The translations under genes and the position numbers were made by a program. This document shows, in pieces, positions 26,739-33,642 of a stretch of 35,005 nucleotides of DNA. Source of the stretch: Prolixibacteraceae bacterium (lineage in GTDB: Bacteria; Bacteroidota; Bacteroidia; Bacteroidales; Prolixibacteraceae); assembly GCA_027858145.1 (NCBI GenBank), contig JAQIDF010000097.1, positions 1-35,005 on the forward strand, written 5' to 3'. Below the pieces are notes generated by a model. It was not told the origin of the DNA, made no database searches, and saw only the letters and a list, made by a program, of their open reading frames with translations. The number at the start of each line of letters is the position of its first letter. Position 1 is the first letter of the stretch.

Positions 26739-27974
26739 ATGTCAAAAGAATTACTCAATTTTAACAACGAGCCCGGAACAGCGGCTCACATCAAAGTTAT
26801 TGGTGTGGGCGGCGGTGGTGGTAATGCCGTAAACTACATGTGTCATCGGGGTATTACTGATGTAGGGTTCATGTTATGCAATACCGATTCACAAGCGCTC
26901 GATAACAGCCCCGTTGAAACATGTGTCAGGCTTGGCAATACCCTCACCGAAGGTCGTGGGGCCGGTAATATGCCTGAGCTTGGCCGTGAAGCTGCCGGTG
27001 AAAGCATTGATGAAATTCGTGCTTTGCTCGAAGGTACTACCGATATGGTTTTTATTACCGCCTGTATGGGTGGCGGGACAGGGACCGGTGCTGCACCTGT
27101 GATTGCCGAAGTTTGCAAAGAATTGGGTATCCTCACCATTGCCGTAGTTACGGTTCCGGCTAAATCTGAAGGTCGTAAGCGGTATAATCAAGCCATCGAG
27201 GGGGTAAATCAGATAAAGGAGCATGTTGACAGTCTTTTGGTTATCAACAACGATAAAATACGTGAAATTTATGGCAACCTGCCGGCTTCACAGGCTTTCT
27301 CAAAGGCCGATGAAATACTCGCAACGGCTGTTAAAGGTATTGCCGAGATTATTACTTTGCACGGCAGTATCAATATCGACTTTGCCGATGTGAGCACAGT
27401 GCTTACCGGAAGTCGTGTGTTTATTATGGGCACCGGATTTGCAGAGGGTGAAGGCCGTGCATATAAGGCTGTGGAAGAGGCGCTTGAATCGCCATTGCTC
27501 GATAGTAACGATATTTACGGAACCGATGAGATATTGCTCAATATAACTTCAGGCACCGACGAAATTACTATTGGCGAAATTGGTGATGTTATTGAATACT
27601 TACAGGAAAAAGCCGGTGACGATGCCAACATTATTTGGGGAAATGGTTTTGACGATTCCCTGGGCTCAAAAATTAGTGTGACCATTGTGGCTACAGGGTT
27701 CAAAACTAATCCTTCTGAAATATTACAGGAACAGGAAAAAGAACCCGAACAAAAAGTTGAACTCGAAATGCCTGAAGACAAAATTTTCATCAACGAGGAA
27801 GAAGAAGATGCCCCGGTAGCAAGTCGTGATGAAACGAAAGAAACTGGTAAGAAGAATAATGAAAAGAATAATCCTGTGCGAAAAAAATCCCGCAAAGATT
27901 CAAAGAAAGACGGATGGCTCAAACGACAATTTGAACTCTTTTTTGAAGAAAAAAGCGCCGATTTTGATGCTTGA
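26739..27974 (+). CDS. ftsZ: FtsZ paralogue 1 without the canonical C-terminal peptide
   Basis: The protein is a tubulin-like GTPase of 411 residues. It holds KVIGVGGGGGNAVNYM near 19-34, GGGTGTGAAPVIAE from 111 and the catalytic T7 loop N212-I-D214-F-A-D217, so both halves of the GTPase site look intact. C109 in TACMGGG replaces the Gly found in nearly all FtsZ. After the core (about 325) comes an acidic then strongly basic linker. The end (391-404, DGWLKRQFELFFEE) lacks the usual IPAF-type peptide. It resembles the membrane helix of FtsA (E. coli FtsA: GSWIKRLNSWL). It may therefore tether directly to the membrane. The second copy follows after 64 bases. Confidence 0.93.
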   Translation: MSKELLNFNNEPGTAAHIKVIGVGGGGGNAVNYMCHRGITDVGFMLCNTDSQALDNSPVETCVRLGNTLTEGRGAGNMPELGREAAGESIDEIRALLEGTTDMVFITACMGGGTGTGAAPVIAEVCKELGILTIAVVTVPAKSEGRKRYNQAIEGVNQIKEHVDSLLVINNDKIREIYGNLPASQAFSKADEILATAVKGIAEIITLHGSINIDFADVSTVLTGSRVFIMGTGFAEGEGRAYKAVEEALESPLLDSNDIYGTDEILLNITSGTDEITIGEIGDVIEYLQEKAGDDANIIWGNGFDDSLGSKISVTIVATGFKTNPSEILQEQEKEPEQKVELEMPEDKIFINEEEEDAPVASRDETKETGKKNNEKNNPVRKKSRKDSKKDGWLKRQFELFFEEKSADFDA

Positions 27975-28038
27975 TTTTATGACCTCAAAGTGAATAGCTT
28001 AAACAAATGACAACACAACGATTTAAAAGAAATCAAAC

Positions 28039-29442
28039 ATGGAAAACAACGATATTTTAACCAATTTTCAACTGCCGGTAAACGAAGGTGGTATTATAAA
28101 AGTGATTGGTGTTGGTGGTGGCGGCGGTAACGCCGTTAACCATATGAGCCGTCGGGGTATTACCGATGTCGATTTTATGATTTGCAATACCGACTCGCAA
28201 GCACTGGCAAATAGTACGGTGCAAACAAAGGTTCAGCTTGGTTCTTCGCTTACCGAAGGTCGTGGAGCCGGAAACAAACCCGAGATAGGGCGTTGTGCAG
28301 CTCAGGAGAATATCGAAGATGTAAAAGCTGCCATTGGTGAGCGTACTAAAATGGTGTTCATCACTGCCGGAATGGGTGGTGGAACGGGTACCGGTGCCGG
28401 TCCTGTAATTGCCGAAGCTTGCAACGAACTTGGGTTGCTTACAGTGGGTATTGTTACCATTCCTTTCCGTAACGAAGGAAAACGCCGCATACAACAAGCC
28501 ATTGAAGGAATACAGGAAATGGAAAGGCATGTTGATTCGTTGCTGGTGATTAACAACGAACGCATTCGTGAAATGTATGGCGACTTTAAACTTTCGGAGG
28601 CTTTCTCGCGTGCCGATGATGTACTGGCTACAGCTGCTAAAGGTATAGCTGAAATTATTACTGTTCATGGTTATATTAATGTTGACTTTGCCGATGTTGA
28701 AACAGTAATGCGACAGAGTGGGGTGGCACTTATGGGCTCGGCTGTTGGTAAAGGCGAAAACCGTGCACTGGCAGCGGTTGAAGAAGCGTTGAATTCTCCT
28801 TTACTAAACAACAATAATATTGAAGGCGCTCAAAATATACTCTTAAATGTAACCTCCGGAGAGGAAGAAATTACGATGGATGAAATCGGGCAGATTACCG
28901 ACTATATTCAGGCACGTGCCGGTTACGACGCCGACCTGATTTGGGGTAATGGCATTGACGAATCGTTTGAAGGCGAAGTGTGTGTTACAGTTGTAGCGAC
29001 CGGGTTTAGCACATCTTCAATTCCTGAAGTGCTGGCCAATAAAAAGGTTGAAAAAACATATCATACCCTCGAAGATGAAAAGAAAGCCCAGTCGCGTGAA
29101 AACCTGAAAAAAGAGAAACCTGTTCAGGAAACATTTCAGTTCGACACACCAAAGCCGTCCGATGAGTTTGACAGTTTGTATAAAGGAGCCGGGAAAGCAC
29201 GTGATGAAGGAGTTGATGACCAGCCGGCACGCAAGGTGGAGTTTAATGTCGATTTTGCCGGTACAGAAGAGGAAGAGATTGAAAACCTTGAAAATATACC
29301 AGCCTATAAGCGACGGCAGATTAAAATGAAATCGAAACAAAAGAAAGAGCGCGAAGTTTCACGTTTCAGGCTTGAAAACGATGAGAATGATGAAATATTT
29401 TTAAATGAAAACAATAGTTATTTACACGATAATGTTGATTAA
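28039..29442 (+). CDS. ftsZ: FtsZ paralogue 2, canonical form
   Basis: The 467-residue GTPase has KVIGVGGGGGNAVNHM near 19-34, TAGMGGGTGTGAGPVIAE and the T7 loop N214-V-D216-F-A-D219. A linker of about 90 residues leads to ENIPAYKRRQ (418-427), the counterpart of DIPAFLRKQ in E. coli that binds FtsA and other partners. A further 40-residue tail (ending FLNENNSYLHDNVD) follows. This copy is the likely orthologue of the single FtsZ of most Bacteroidota. It is the last gene of the division cluster; a C-rich repeat follows its stop. Both copies share the same start motif and very similar cores, so they come from a duplication. Confidence 0.95.
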   Translation: MENNDILTNFQLPVNEGGIIKVIGVGGGGGNAVNHMSRRGITDVDFMICNTDSQALANSTVQTKVQLGSSLTEGRGAGNKPEIGRCAAQENIEDVKAAIGERTKMVFITAGMGGGTGTGAGPVIAEACNELGLLTVGIVTIPFRNEGKRRIQQAIEGIQEMERHVDSLLVINNERIREMYGDFKLSEAFSRADDVLATAAKGIAEIITVHGYINVDFADVETVMRQSGVALMGSAVGKGENRALAAVEEALNSPLLNNNNIEGAQNILLNVTSGEEEITMDEIGQITDYIQARAGYDADLIWGNGIDESFEGEVCVTVVATGFSTSSIPEVLANKKVEKTYHTLEDEKKAQSRENLKKEKPVQETFQFDTPKPSDEFDSLYKGAGKARDEGVDDQPARKVEFNVDFAGTEEEEIENLENIPAYKRRQIKMKSKQKKEREVSRFRLENDENDEIFLNENNSYLHDNVD

Positions 29443-29445
29443 AAA

Positions 29446-29475
29446 GCCCCCTAAATCCCCCAACGGGGGACTTTT
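29446..29475. repeat. C-rich/G-rich intergenic hairpin of Bacteroidota type
   Basis: The sequence agccccctaaatccccc followed by aac and gggggacttt forms a short hairpin (tccccc 29456-29461 with ggggga 29465-29470) just after the ftsZ2 stop. This pattern recurs between genes in many Bacteroidota genomes. It may act as a weak terminator or processing site. Confidence 0.6.
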
Positions 29476-29532
29476 GGAGCGTTGTTTTCAGTGTTATACC
29501 CTTTTTACATAAAAACGAATAAAATTAATATT

Positions 29533-29982
29533 ATGAAGATTTTTGACGATGTAAACAATGGCATAAAAGAGGCTATGAAAGCCAAAGACAAAGTGAGGCT
29601 TGAAGCCTTGCGCAGTATAAAAAAGGTAATGCTTGAGGCCAAATCGGCAGCCGGTGCTTCGCATGAAATGAGCGACACCGATGCCATAAAAATCATTTCC
29701 AAACTGGCGAAACAAGGCAGTGATTCGGCCGATATTTATAAACAACAGAACCGGGAAGACCTCGCTCAGGAAGAACTCGATCAGGTCGCAGTTTTTGATG
29801 AGTTTCTGCCCGAAATGATGTCGGACGAAGATATCGTAACAGCAGTTAAAGCAATAATTGAAAAAACCGGTGCATCCGGCATGAAAGATATGGGAAAAGT
29901 GATGGGTGTTGCCACCAAAGAATTGGCCGGAAAGGCCGATGGCAAAGCCATCTCCGAAAAAGTTCGTTCACTGTTGCAATAA
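29533..29982 (+). CDS. GatB/YqeY domain protein
   Basis: The 149-residue protein is a stand-alone YqeY-type helical domain, related to the tail of GatB, the tRNA-dependent amidotransferase subunit. DDVNNGIKEAMKAKDKVRLEALRSIKKVMLEAK is the usual start and GDMGKVMG-like (here KDMGKVMGVATKELAGKADGKAI) the usual end. The precise function is not known; tRNA binding is inferred from GatB. The ATG at 29533 is chosen over an in-frame ATG 51 bases upstream because the family begins with this segment. It often follows ftsZ in Bacteroidota. Confidence 0.88.
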   Translation: MKIFDDVNNGIKEAMKAKDKVRLEALRSIKKVMLEAKSAAGASHEMSDTDAIKIISKLAKQGSDSADIYKQQNREDLAQEELDQVAVFDEFLPEMMSDEDIVTAVKAIIEKTGASGMKDMGKVMGVATKELAGKADGKAISEKVRSLLQ

Positions 29983-29983
29983 A

Positions 29984-30036
29984 CAAAAGTTTTAAACTTT
30001 TGGGTAGGCGCCACCGGGTTTTCCGGCGGCGCTTTT
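29984..30036 (+). terminator. double hairpin terminator after yqeY-like gene
   Basis: A first palindrome (caaaagttt with aaacttttg, 29984-30002) is followed by a GC-rich hairpin with arms 30008-30017 and 30023-30032 (one mismatch) and a short T-run. It ends the long division transcript. Confidence 0.75.
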
Positions 30037-30206
30037 GCGTTATAAATCTAATTGCTGTTTAGTGCAAATAACGTCCGGTTCAAAATATTTCTTACCTGCT
30101 TAGCCTGACTTTACTTCCCGGAGAGCGGGCGGAGCTTATTTTTGACTAGTCCGCGATAGCTATCCTTTAGATTTTCCTAAAATATTGCAAAGCCCGACTA
30201 AGCATT

Positions 30207-30584
30207 CTATTCCATGTAGTTTTGCCATTCAACCAAAATGTATTTCGTTTTGCCATTTTCTGTTCTTTTAAGAAAGCCGTATTCGTAGCAAAATAGATAC
30301 ACATCGTTTTTCTTGTTTTTCCAGTAGTGGGTGAAAAACCCTGGATTGAAACCTTCCCTCTGTATTTTTTCAGCTCTGACCGTTGATTTGCCGGCCTTGT
30401 TAAAATCACGAAGTATTCGACGGTTCAATTTGAGTTGTTTGTCGATCTTTTTGAACAGCGAACTTTCCTTTTCTTTGTTGCGCAGGTAGTGATAATTGCT
30501 TTTACAATAGTCGCTACAGAATTTTTTATCTATTCGACCTTCGATGTTCTCTTTGCAGTTAAGGCATTGTTTGGTTTCGTTCAT
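30207..30584 (-). CDS. zinc-ribbon protein of unknown function
   Basis: The 125-residue protein starts with CLNCKENIEGRIDKKFCSDYC, a C-x2-C and C-x3-C pair fitting a small zinc finger (Cys 8, 11, 23 and 27). A basic helical stretch (about 30-65) and a C-terminal part rich in aromatic residues (FTHYWKNKKNDVYLFCYEYGFL) follow. Proteins of this look are widespread in Bacteroidota without known function. The gene lies on the minus strand between the division cluster and the recombinase. A perfect 15-bp inverted repeat spans its start codon. DNA or RNA binding is a reasonable guess only. Confidence 0.8.
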   Translation of the reverse strand: MNETKQCLNCKENIEGRIDKKFCSDYCKSNYHYLRNKEKESSLFKKIDKQLKLNRRILRDFNKAGKSTVRAEKIQREGFNPGFFTHYWKNKKNDVYLFCYEYGFLKRTENGKTKYILVEWQNYME

Positions 30585-30618
30585 AGTCGTAGATTTAAAC
30601 GTATAAATCTACGACTAT
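30583..30618. repeat. perfect 15-bp inverted repeat over the start codon of the zinc-ribbon gene
   Basis: Arms 30583-30597 and 30604-30618 are exact reverse complements with a 6-base loop. The start codon of the minus-strand gene (30582-30584) lies at the edge of one arm. In DNA it could be an operator; in the minus-strand RNA it would hide the start codon. On the plus strand a short T-run follows, so it might also stop transcription towards the recombinase. Confidence 0.8.
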
Positions 30619-30670
30619 TTTTGCGTTTGGCAACAATCTTATAGTAATTGGCATAAAAAACTCATTTATT

Positions 30671-31798
30671 ATGAAATCTTCCAGGCACATTAACTTAAAG
30701 CATTTGCTTATTGATAGTCAAAAATTTATTGGTTTGCAGTTTTATCAGGATCAGGCTCTTGAGGCAATGACAAAACAGTTGCCCAATGCTCAATGGAGTG
30801 AGGATTACCGAATGTATTATATCGCGAACAATCCATCAAATGTCAATTTAATCTTTAAAACGTTTAGAGGAACGGCATGGATTAACGGGAAATATTTTTT
30901 CACAAACAAAGCCATTCATAAAGGTGTAGAAGAGCCTAATCTTGAGAGTCTTAAGAAAAGAAAAGCGACTCCGGATGTGCGTTACTGCCCGGATTCATAT
31001 ATTCAGAAATTAGAAACTTGCCGTTACGCAGAAAACACAGCAAGAACCTACGTTTGCTGCTTTGAGAGATTTATTAACTATTACAAAGAATACGAATTGT
31101 TAAATATTGATGAGAAGATGATCAGGGATTATTTGTATTCCCTATTATCTCTCGGAATTTCTGACTCTTACCTGAACCAATCAATTAATGCCATTAAGTT
31201 TTACTACGAACTGGTAGAGGGTATGCCCAACCGTTTTTATTCGGTAGACCGGCCTCGAAAAAAGCAAAAGCTACCCAACGTATTGTCAAAGGAAGAGATA
31301 AAAAGTATGATTTACAATACACCAAACATTAAACACAAATGCATTGTGAGTATTTTGTATTCGTCGGGGCTGCGCAGAAGTGAAGTGATTAATCTGAACC
31401 TGCAGGATATTGACAGTAAGCGAATGGTTGTTTTTGTTAAAGGAGCAAAAGGAAACAAAGACAGATTAACGATTTTAAGTGAAAACGTTCTAAAAGATTT
31501 GCGACTTTATTATATGAAAAACAAACCCAGGGAGTTTTTGTTTGAGGGGCCCAAAAACAGACAGTACAGTGTTTCCAGTGTAGCTAACATTGTTGAGAAG
31601 GCAGGCAGGCAAGCAAGAATAAAAAAGAAAATTACTCCACACATGCTACGTCACAGCTTTGCCACCCATTTGCTTGAGGCGGGTGTCGACCTTCGCTATA
31701 TACAAAGTTTACTGGGTCACAGCAGTTCAAAAACCACAGAAATATATACTCATGTAGCCACTAATATAATAAAAACAATAAAAAGCCCGCTCGACTAA
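30671..31798 (+). CDS. tyrosine recombinase of the integron-like array
   Basis: The 375 residues include a SAM-like core-binding domain (about 105-195, YIQKLETCRYAENTARTY) and a catalytic domain with R235 (SSGLRRSEV), H324-x-x-R327 (HMLRHSFATH), H350 (LGHSSSKTTE) and Y359 (IYTHV). These are the five expected active-site residues. About 75 N-terminal residues (including ALEAMTKQLPNAQWSEDYRMYYI) form an additional domain seen in other Bacteroidota recombinases. The C-terminal end IKSPLD resembles IntI and related enzymes. The insertion between the two Arg boxes that marks IntI is missing. Two cassette-like units follow in the same direction, so this is the likely recombinase of the array. Codon use and GC are lower than in the division cluster. 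Confidence 0.9.
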   Translation: MKSSRHINLKHLLIDSQKFIGLQFYQDQALEAMTKQLPNAQWSEDYRMYYIANNPSNVNLIFKTFRGTAWINGKYFFTNKAIHKGVEEPNLESLKKRKATPDVRYCPDSYIQKLETCRYAENTARTYVCCFERFINYYKEYELLNIDEKMIRDYLYSLLSLGISDSYLNQSINAIKFYYELVEGMPNRFYSVDRPRKKQKLPNVLSKEEIKSMIYNTPNIKHKCIVSILYSSGLRRSEVINLNLQDIDSKRMVVFVKGAKGNKDRLTILSENVLKDLRLYYMKNKPREFLFEGPKNRQYSVSSVANIVEKAGRQARIKKKITPHMLRHSFATHLLEAGVDLRYIQSLLGHSSSKTTEIYTHVATNIIKTIKSPLD

Positions 31799-31851
31799 CA
31801 ATAATTATTTATAAATTAGTCCCGACATAAAAGGAATAAACACAATTGTTT

Positions 31852-31875
31852 TTACCCAAATGTTACCCACAATAA
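31852..31875. other. attI-like site, start core of cassette 1
   Basis: GTTA-CCCACA-ATAA lies at 31862-31875, 63 bases after the recombinase stop. TTACCCA occurs twice as a direct repeat (31852-31858 and 31863-31869), 11 bases apart, which may be recombinase binding sites as in attI. The hexamer CCCACA recurs as its reverse complement TGTGGG in the end site of the same unit. Crossover after the first G is inferred by analogy to integrons. Confidence 0.65.
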
Positions 31876-31894
31876 AAATTTTGATACTGCAAGA

Positions 31895-33514
31895 ATGATT
31901 AGACTTTTAAAAAAAAGGAGAAATAAAGATTCACAAAACACTTTCGGCGATCTAAAAAATGACTCGTTCGATTTTGAGCAGATTAAAAAATATTTTGGTA
32001 AAAAAGATCATTCAAATTCGTTTCAATTATTAAGTGATAAAACTTGTAATGACCTAGATTTTGAGGAATTATTCATGTTCGTTGACAGAACAGAATCCAG
32101 GATTGGACAACAATTTTTATATGGCAAATTAAGGTCTATTCCTTATAGAAAAGAAGACAATTCTAAAAATGAATGGTTAATTCAAAAATTAAGTGAGGAT
32201 CTGGATTTTAGACTTTTCGTTCGAAAACAATTAAAAAAACTAAATAATCAAGATGCTTATTATATAACTTCAATCTTCCAAGAGGATCATGTAAAACCAC
32301 CAAAATGGTTTTTTGTTACAAGACTTCTGTCTTTTGCAAACATACTTTCATTACTCCTGTTATTTGTGACTGTTGATATGGTTTTCGTTATTGGAATTGT
32401 ATTTATAATCAATTTGATAATTCATTATTGGAACAAAAGAAACCTCTATCAATATTTAAATTCAATACCTCAGCTACTCAGGCTTAATAAAATTGCGAAA
32501 GAGTTGTTTAATAACAATCGGCTAAAAGACATTAATCCCGATCTTCTCAAATCTATCAGTATTCTGGAAAAAGTCAAACGAAGAATGTCGTTTTTCAATA
32601 TCGAAGCTAAATTCCAAGGAGACTTTGAGGCTGTATTTTGGGGAATAATGGAACTTTTTAAAATTCTATTTTTAATAGAACCAATCATATTATTTGGTGT
32701 ATTAAAGCAACTTGACTCAAAAAGAAAACAAATTGAAACGATCTTTCAATTTGTTGGTTATATCGATTCGTCACTTTCAATTGCTTCACTAAGAAAAGGT
32801 ACAGGTAGCTTTTGCTTACCGACAATTATTGAAACTAAAAAAACAATAAATGCACTCGAAGTTTATCATCCTTTAATCCCTGAGTGTATAAAAAACAGTA
32901 TTGAAGTCAAGAAAAAATCAATTCTTCTTACTGGTTCAAATATGTCTGGCAAAACTTCATTTATTCGAACAATAGCGATCAATGCAATAACTGGACAAAC
33001 ATTAAACACTTGTTTTGCAGATCAATTCTCAATGCCCAGAATGAGCATCTCTTCTGCTATAAGGATTAGTGATGATTTATTGAATGACAAAAGTTATTAT
33101 TTTGAAGAAGTACTCACAATCAAGGAGATGATTGACAAAAGCAATAATGAAATACCAAACTTATTCTTACTTGACGAGATTTTTAAAGGTACTAATACAA
33201 TTGAGCGAATTTCTGCTGGTAAGGCAGTCTTGTCTGCATTGACTAAAAATGAAAATATTGTATTTGTATCCACTCACGATATAGAATTAGCCGATTTGCT
33301 AAAGGATGAATTTGACTTGTTTCATTTCAGTGAGAAAGTAGACCATAAAACCGTTGATTTTGATTATAAATTAAAAGAGGGTAAATTAAAAAACAGAAAC
33401 GCTATCAGGATCCTTCAGATTAACGACTATCCTGAAAAGATTATAAACGAAGCTATTGAAATATCAAAAAAATTAGATGAAATTACTGTGGGTAACATTT
33501 TGCAAATTCCATAA
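31895..33514 (+). CDS. membrane-anchored MutS-family ATPase (cassette 1)
   Basis: The C-terminal half is a MutS-type ABC ATPase. Walker A is T346-G-S-N-M-S-G-K353-T. Walker B is LFLLDEIFKGTN with D427 and E428. A His-switch motif STHDIELADLL follows. The N-terminal half has a MutS-like helical part and two adjacent membrane segments (about 145-185, LLSFANILSLLLLF to FIINLIIHYW). Mismatch-recognition and connector domains are absent, so classic mismatch repair is unlikely. It occupies a cassette-like unit almost completely: 33 bases separate the start core from its ATG. The last ten residues (ITVGNILQIP) are encoded inside the end recombination site. A role in defence or stress is possible but not shown. 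Confidence 0.85.
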   Translation: MIRLLKKRRNKDSQNTFGDLKNDSFDFEQIKKYFGKKDHSNSFQLLSDKTCNDLDFEELFMFVDRTESRIGQQFLYGKLRSIPYRKEDNSKNEWLIQKLSEDLDFRLFVRKQLKKLNNQDAYYITSIFQEDHVKPPKWFFVTRLLSFANILSLLLLFVTVDMVFVIGIVFIINLIIHYWNKRNLYQYLNSIPQLLRLNKIAKELFNNNRLKDINPDLLKSISILEKVKRRMSFFNIEAKFQGDFEAVFWGIMELFKILFLIEPIILFGVLKQLDSKRKQIETIFQFVGYIDSSLSIASLRKGTGSFCLPTIIETKKTINALEVYHPLIPECIKNSIEVKKKSILLTGSNMSGKTSFIRTIAINAITGQTLNTCFADQFSMPRMSISSAIRISDDLLNDKSYYFEEVLTIKEMIDKSNNEIPNLFLLDEIFKGTNTIERISAGKAVLSALTKNENIVFVSTHDIELADLLKDEFDLFHFSEKVDHKTVDFDYKLKEGKLKNRNAIRILQINDYPEKIINEAIEISKKLDEITVGNILQIP

Positions 33515-33627
33515 GGGGTTCAGTGGTATGCCAGCAGCGGTTTTCCGCTCATTCTCTCGTCATTACCATGACAGAGAATCACACGCAAACCCTTACGTAA
33601 CTTGCAATTTACCGTTATGGGCTATAA
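33483..33627. other. attC-like site between cassettes 1 and 2
   Basis: The site begins TTAC-TGTGGG-TAACA (33483-33497) and ends GTTA-TGGGCT-ATAA (33614-33627), a span of about 145 bases. TTGCAA-like boxes lie inside both ends. A nested fold is visible. TAAGGG(G)TT (33512-33520) pairs with AACCCTTA (33588-33595), with one bulged G. An inner 12-bp stem pairs attctct and gtcat with atgac and agagaat (33551-33579), with C33558 unpaired and a 4-base loop. The hexamer TGTGGG is complementary to the start core of cassette 1, while TGGGCT belongs to cassette 2. TAACATTT at the inverse core resembles the TAACAATT of classical attC sites. Confidence 0.7.
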
Positions 33628-33642
33628 TAAAAAAATACACAT

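Noticed and set aside
28057..28668. 203-codon open frame antisense to ftsZ2
   Set aside because: It lies opposite the conserved GTPase core and has low-complexity, non-family sequence.
29482..29532. Longer N-terminus for the YqeY-like protein
   Set aside because: The added 17 residues are not family-like, and the frame there is AT-rich leader sequence after the ftsZ2 repeat.
30643..30656. AGTA-ATTGGC-ATAA upstream of the recombinase as another cassette core
   Set aside because: The first tetramer is not GTTA, and no complementary GCCAAT inverse core occurs after the recombinase gene.
30671..31798. Calling the recombinase a true IntI
   Set aside because: The IntI-specific insertion before the second Arg box is absent; only the C-terminal end and the linkage to attC-like sites are similar.
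33515..33642. Plain intergenic terminator or promoter repeat instead of a recombination site
   Set aside because: The hexamer match with the start of the same unit, found in both units, is not explained by a terminator or promoter.
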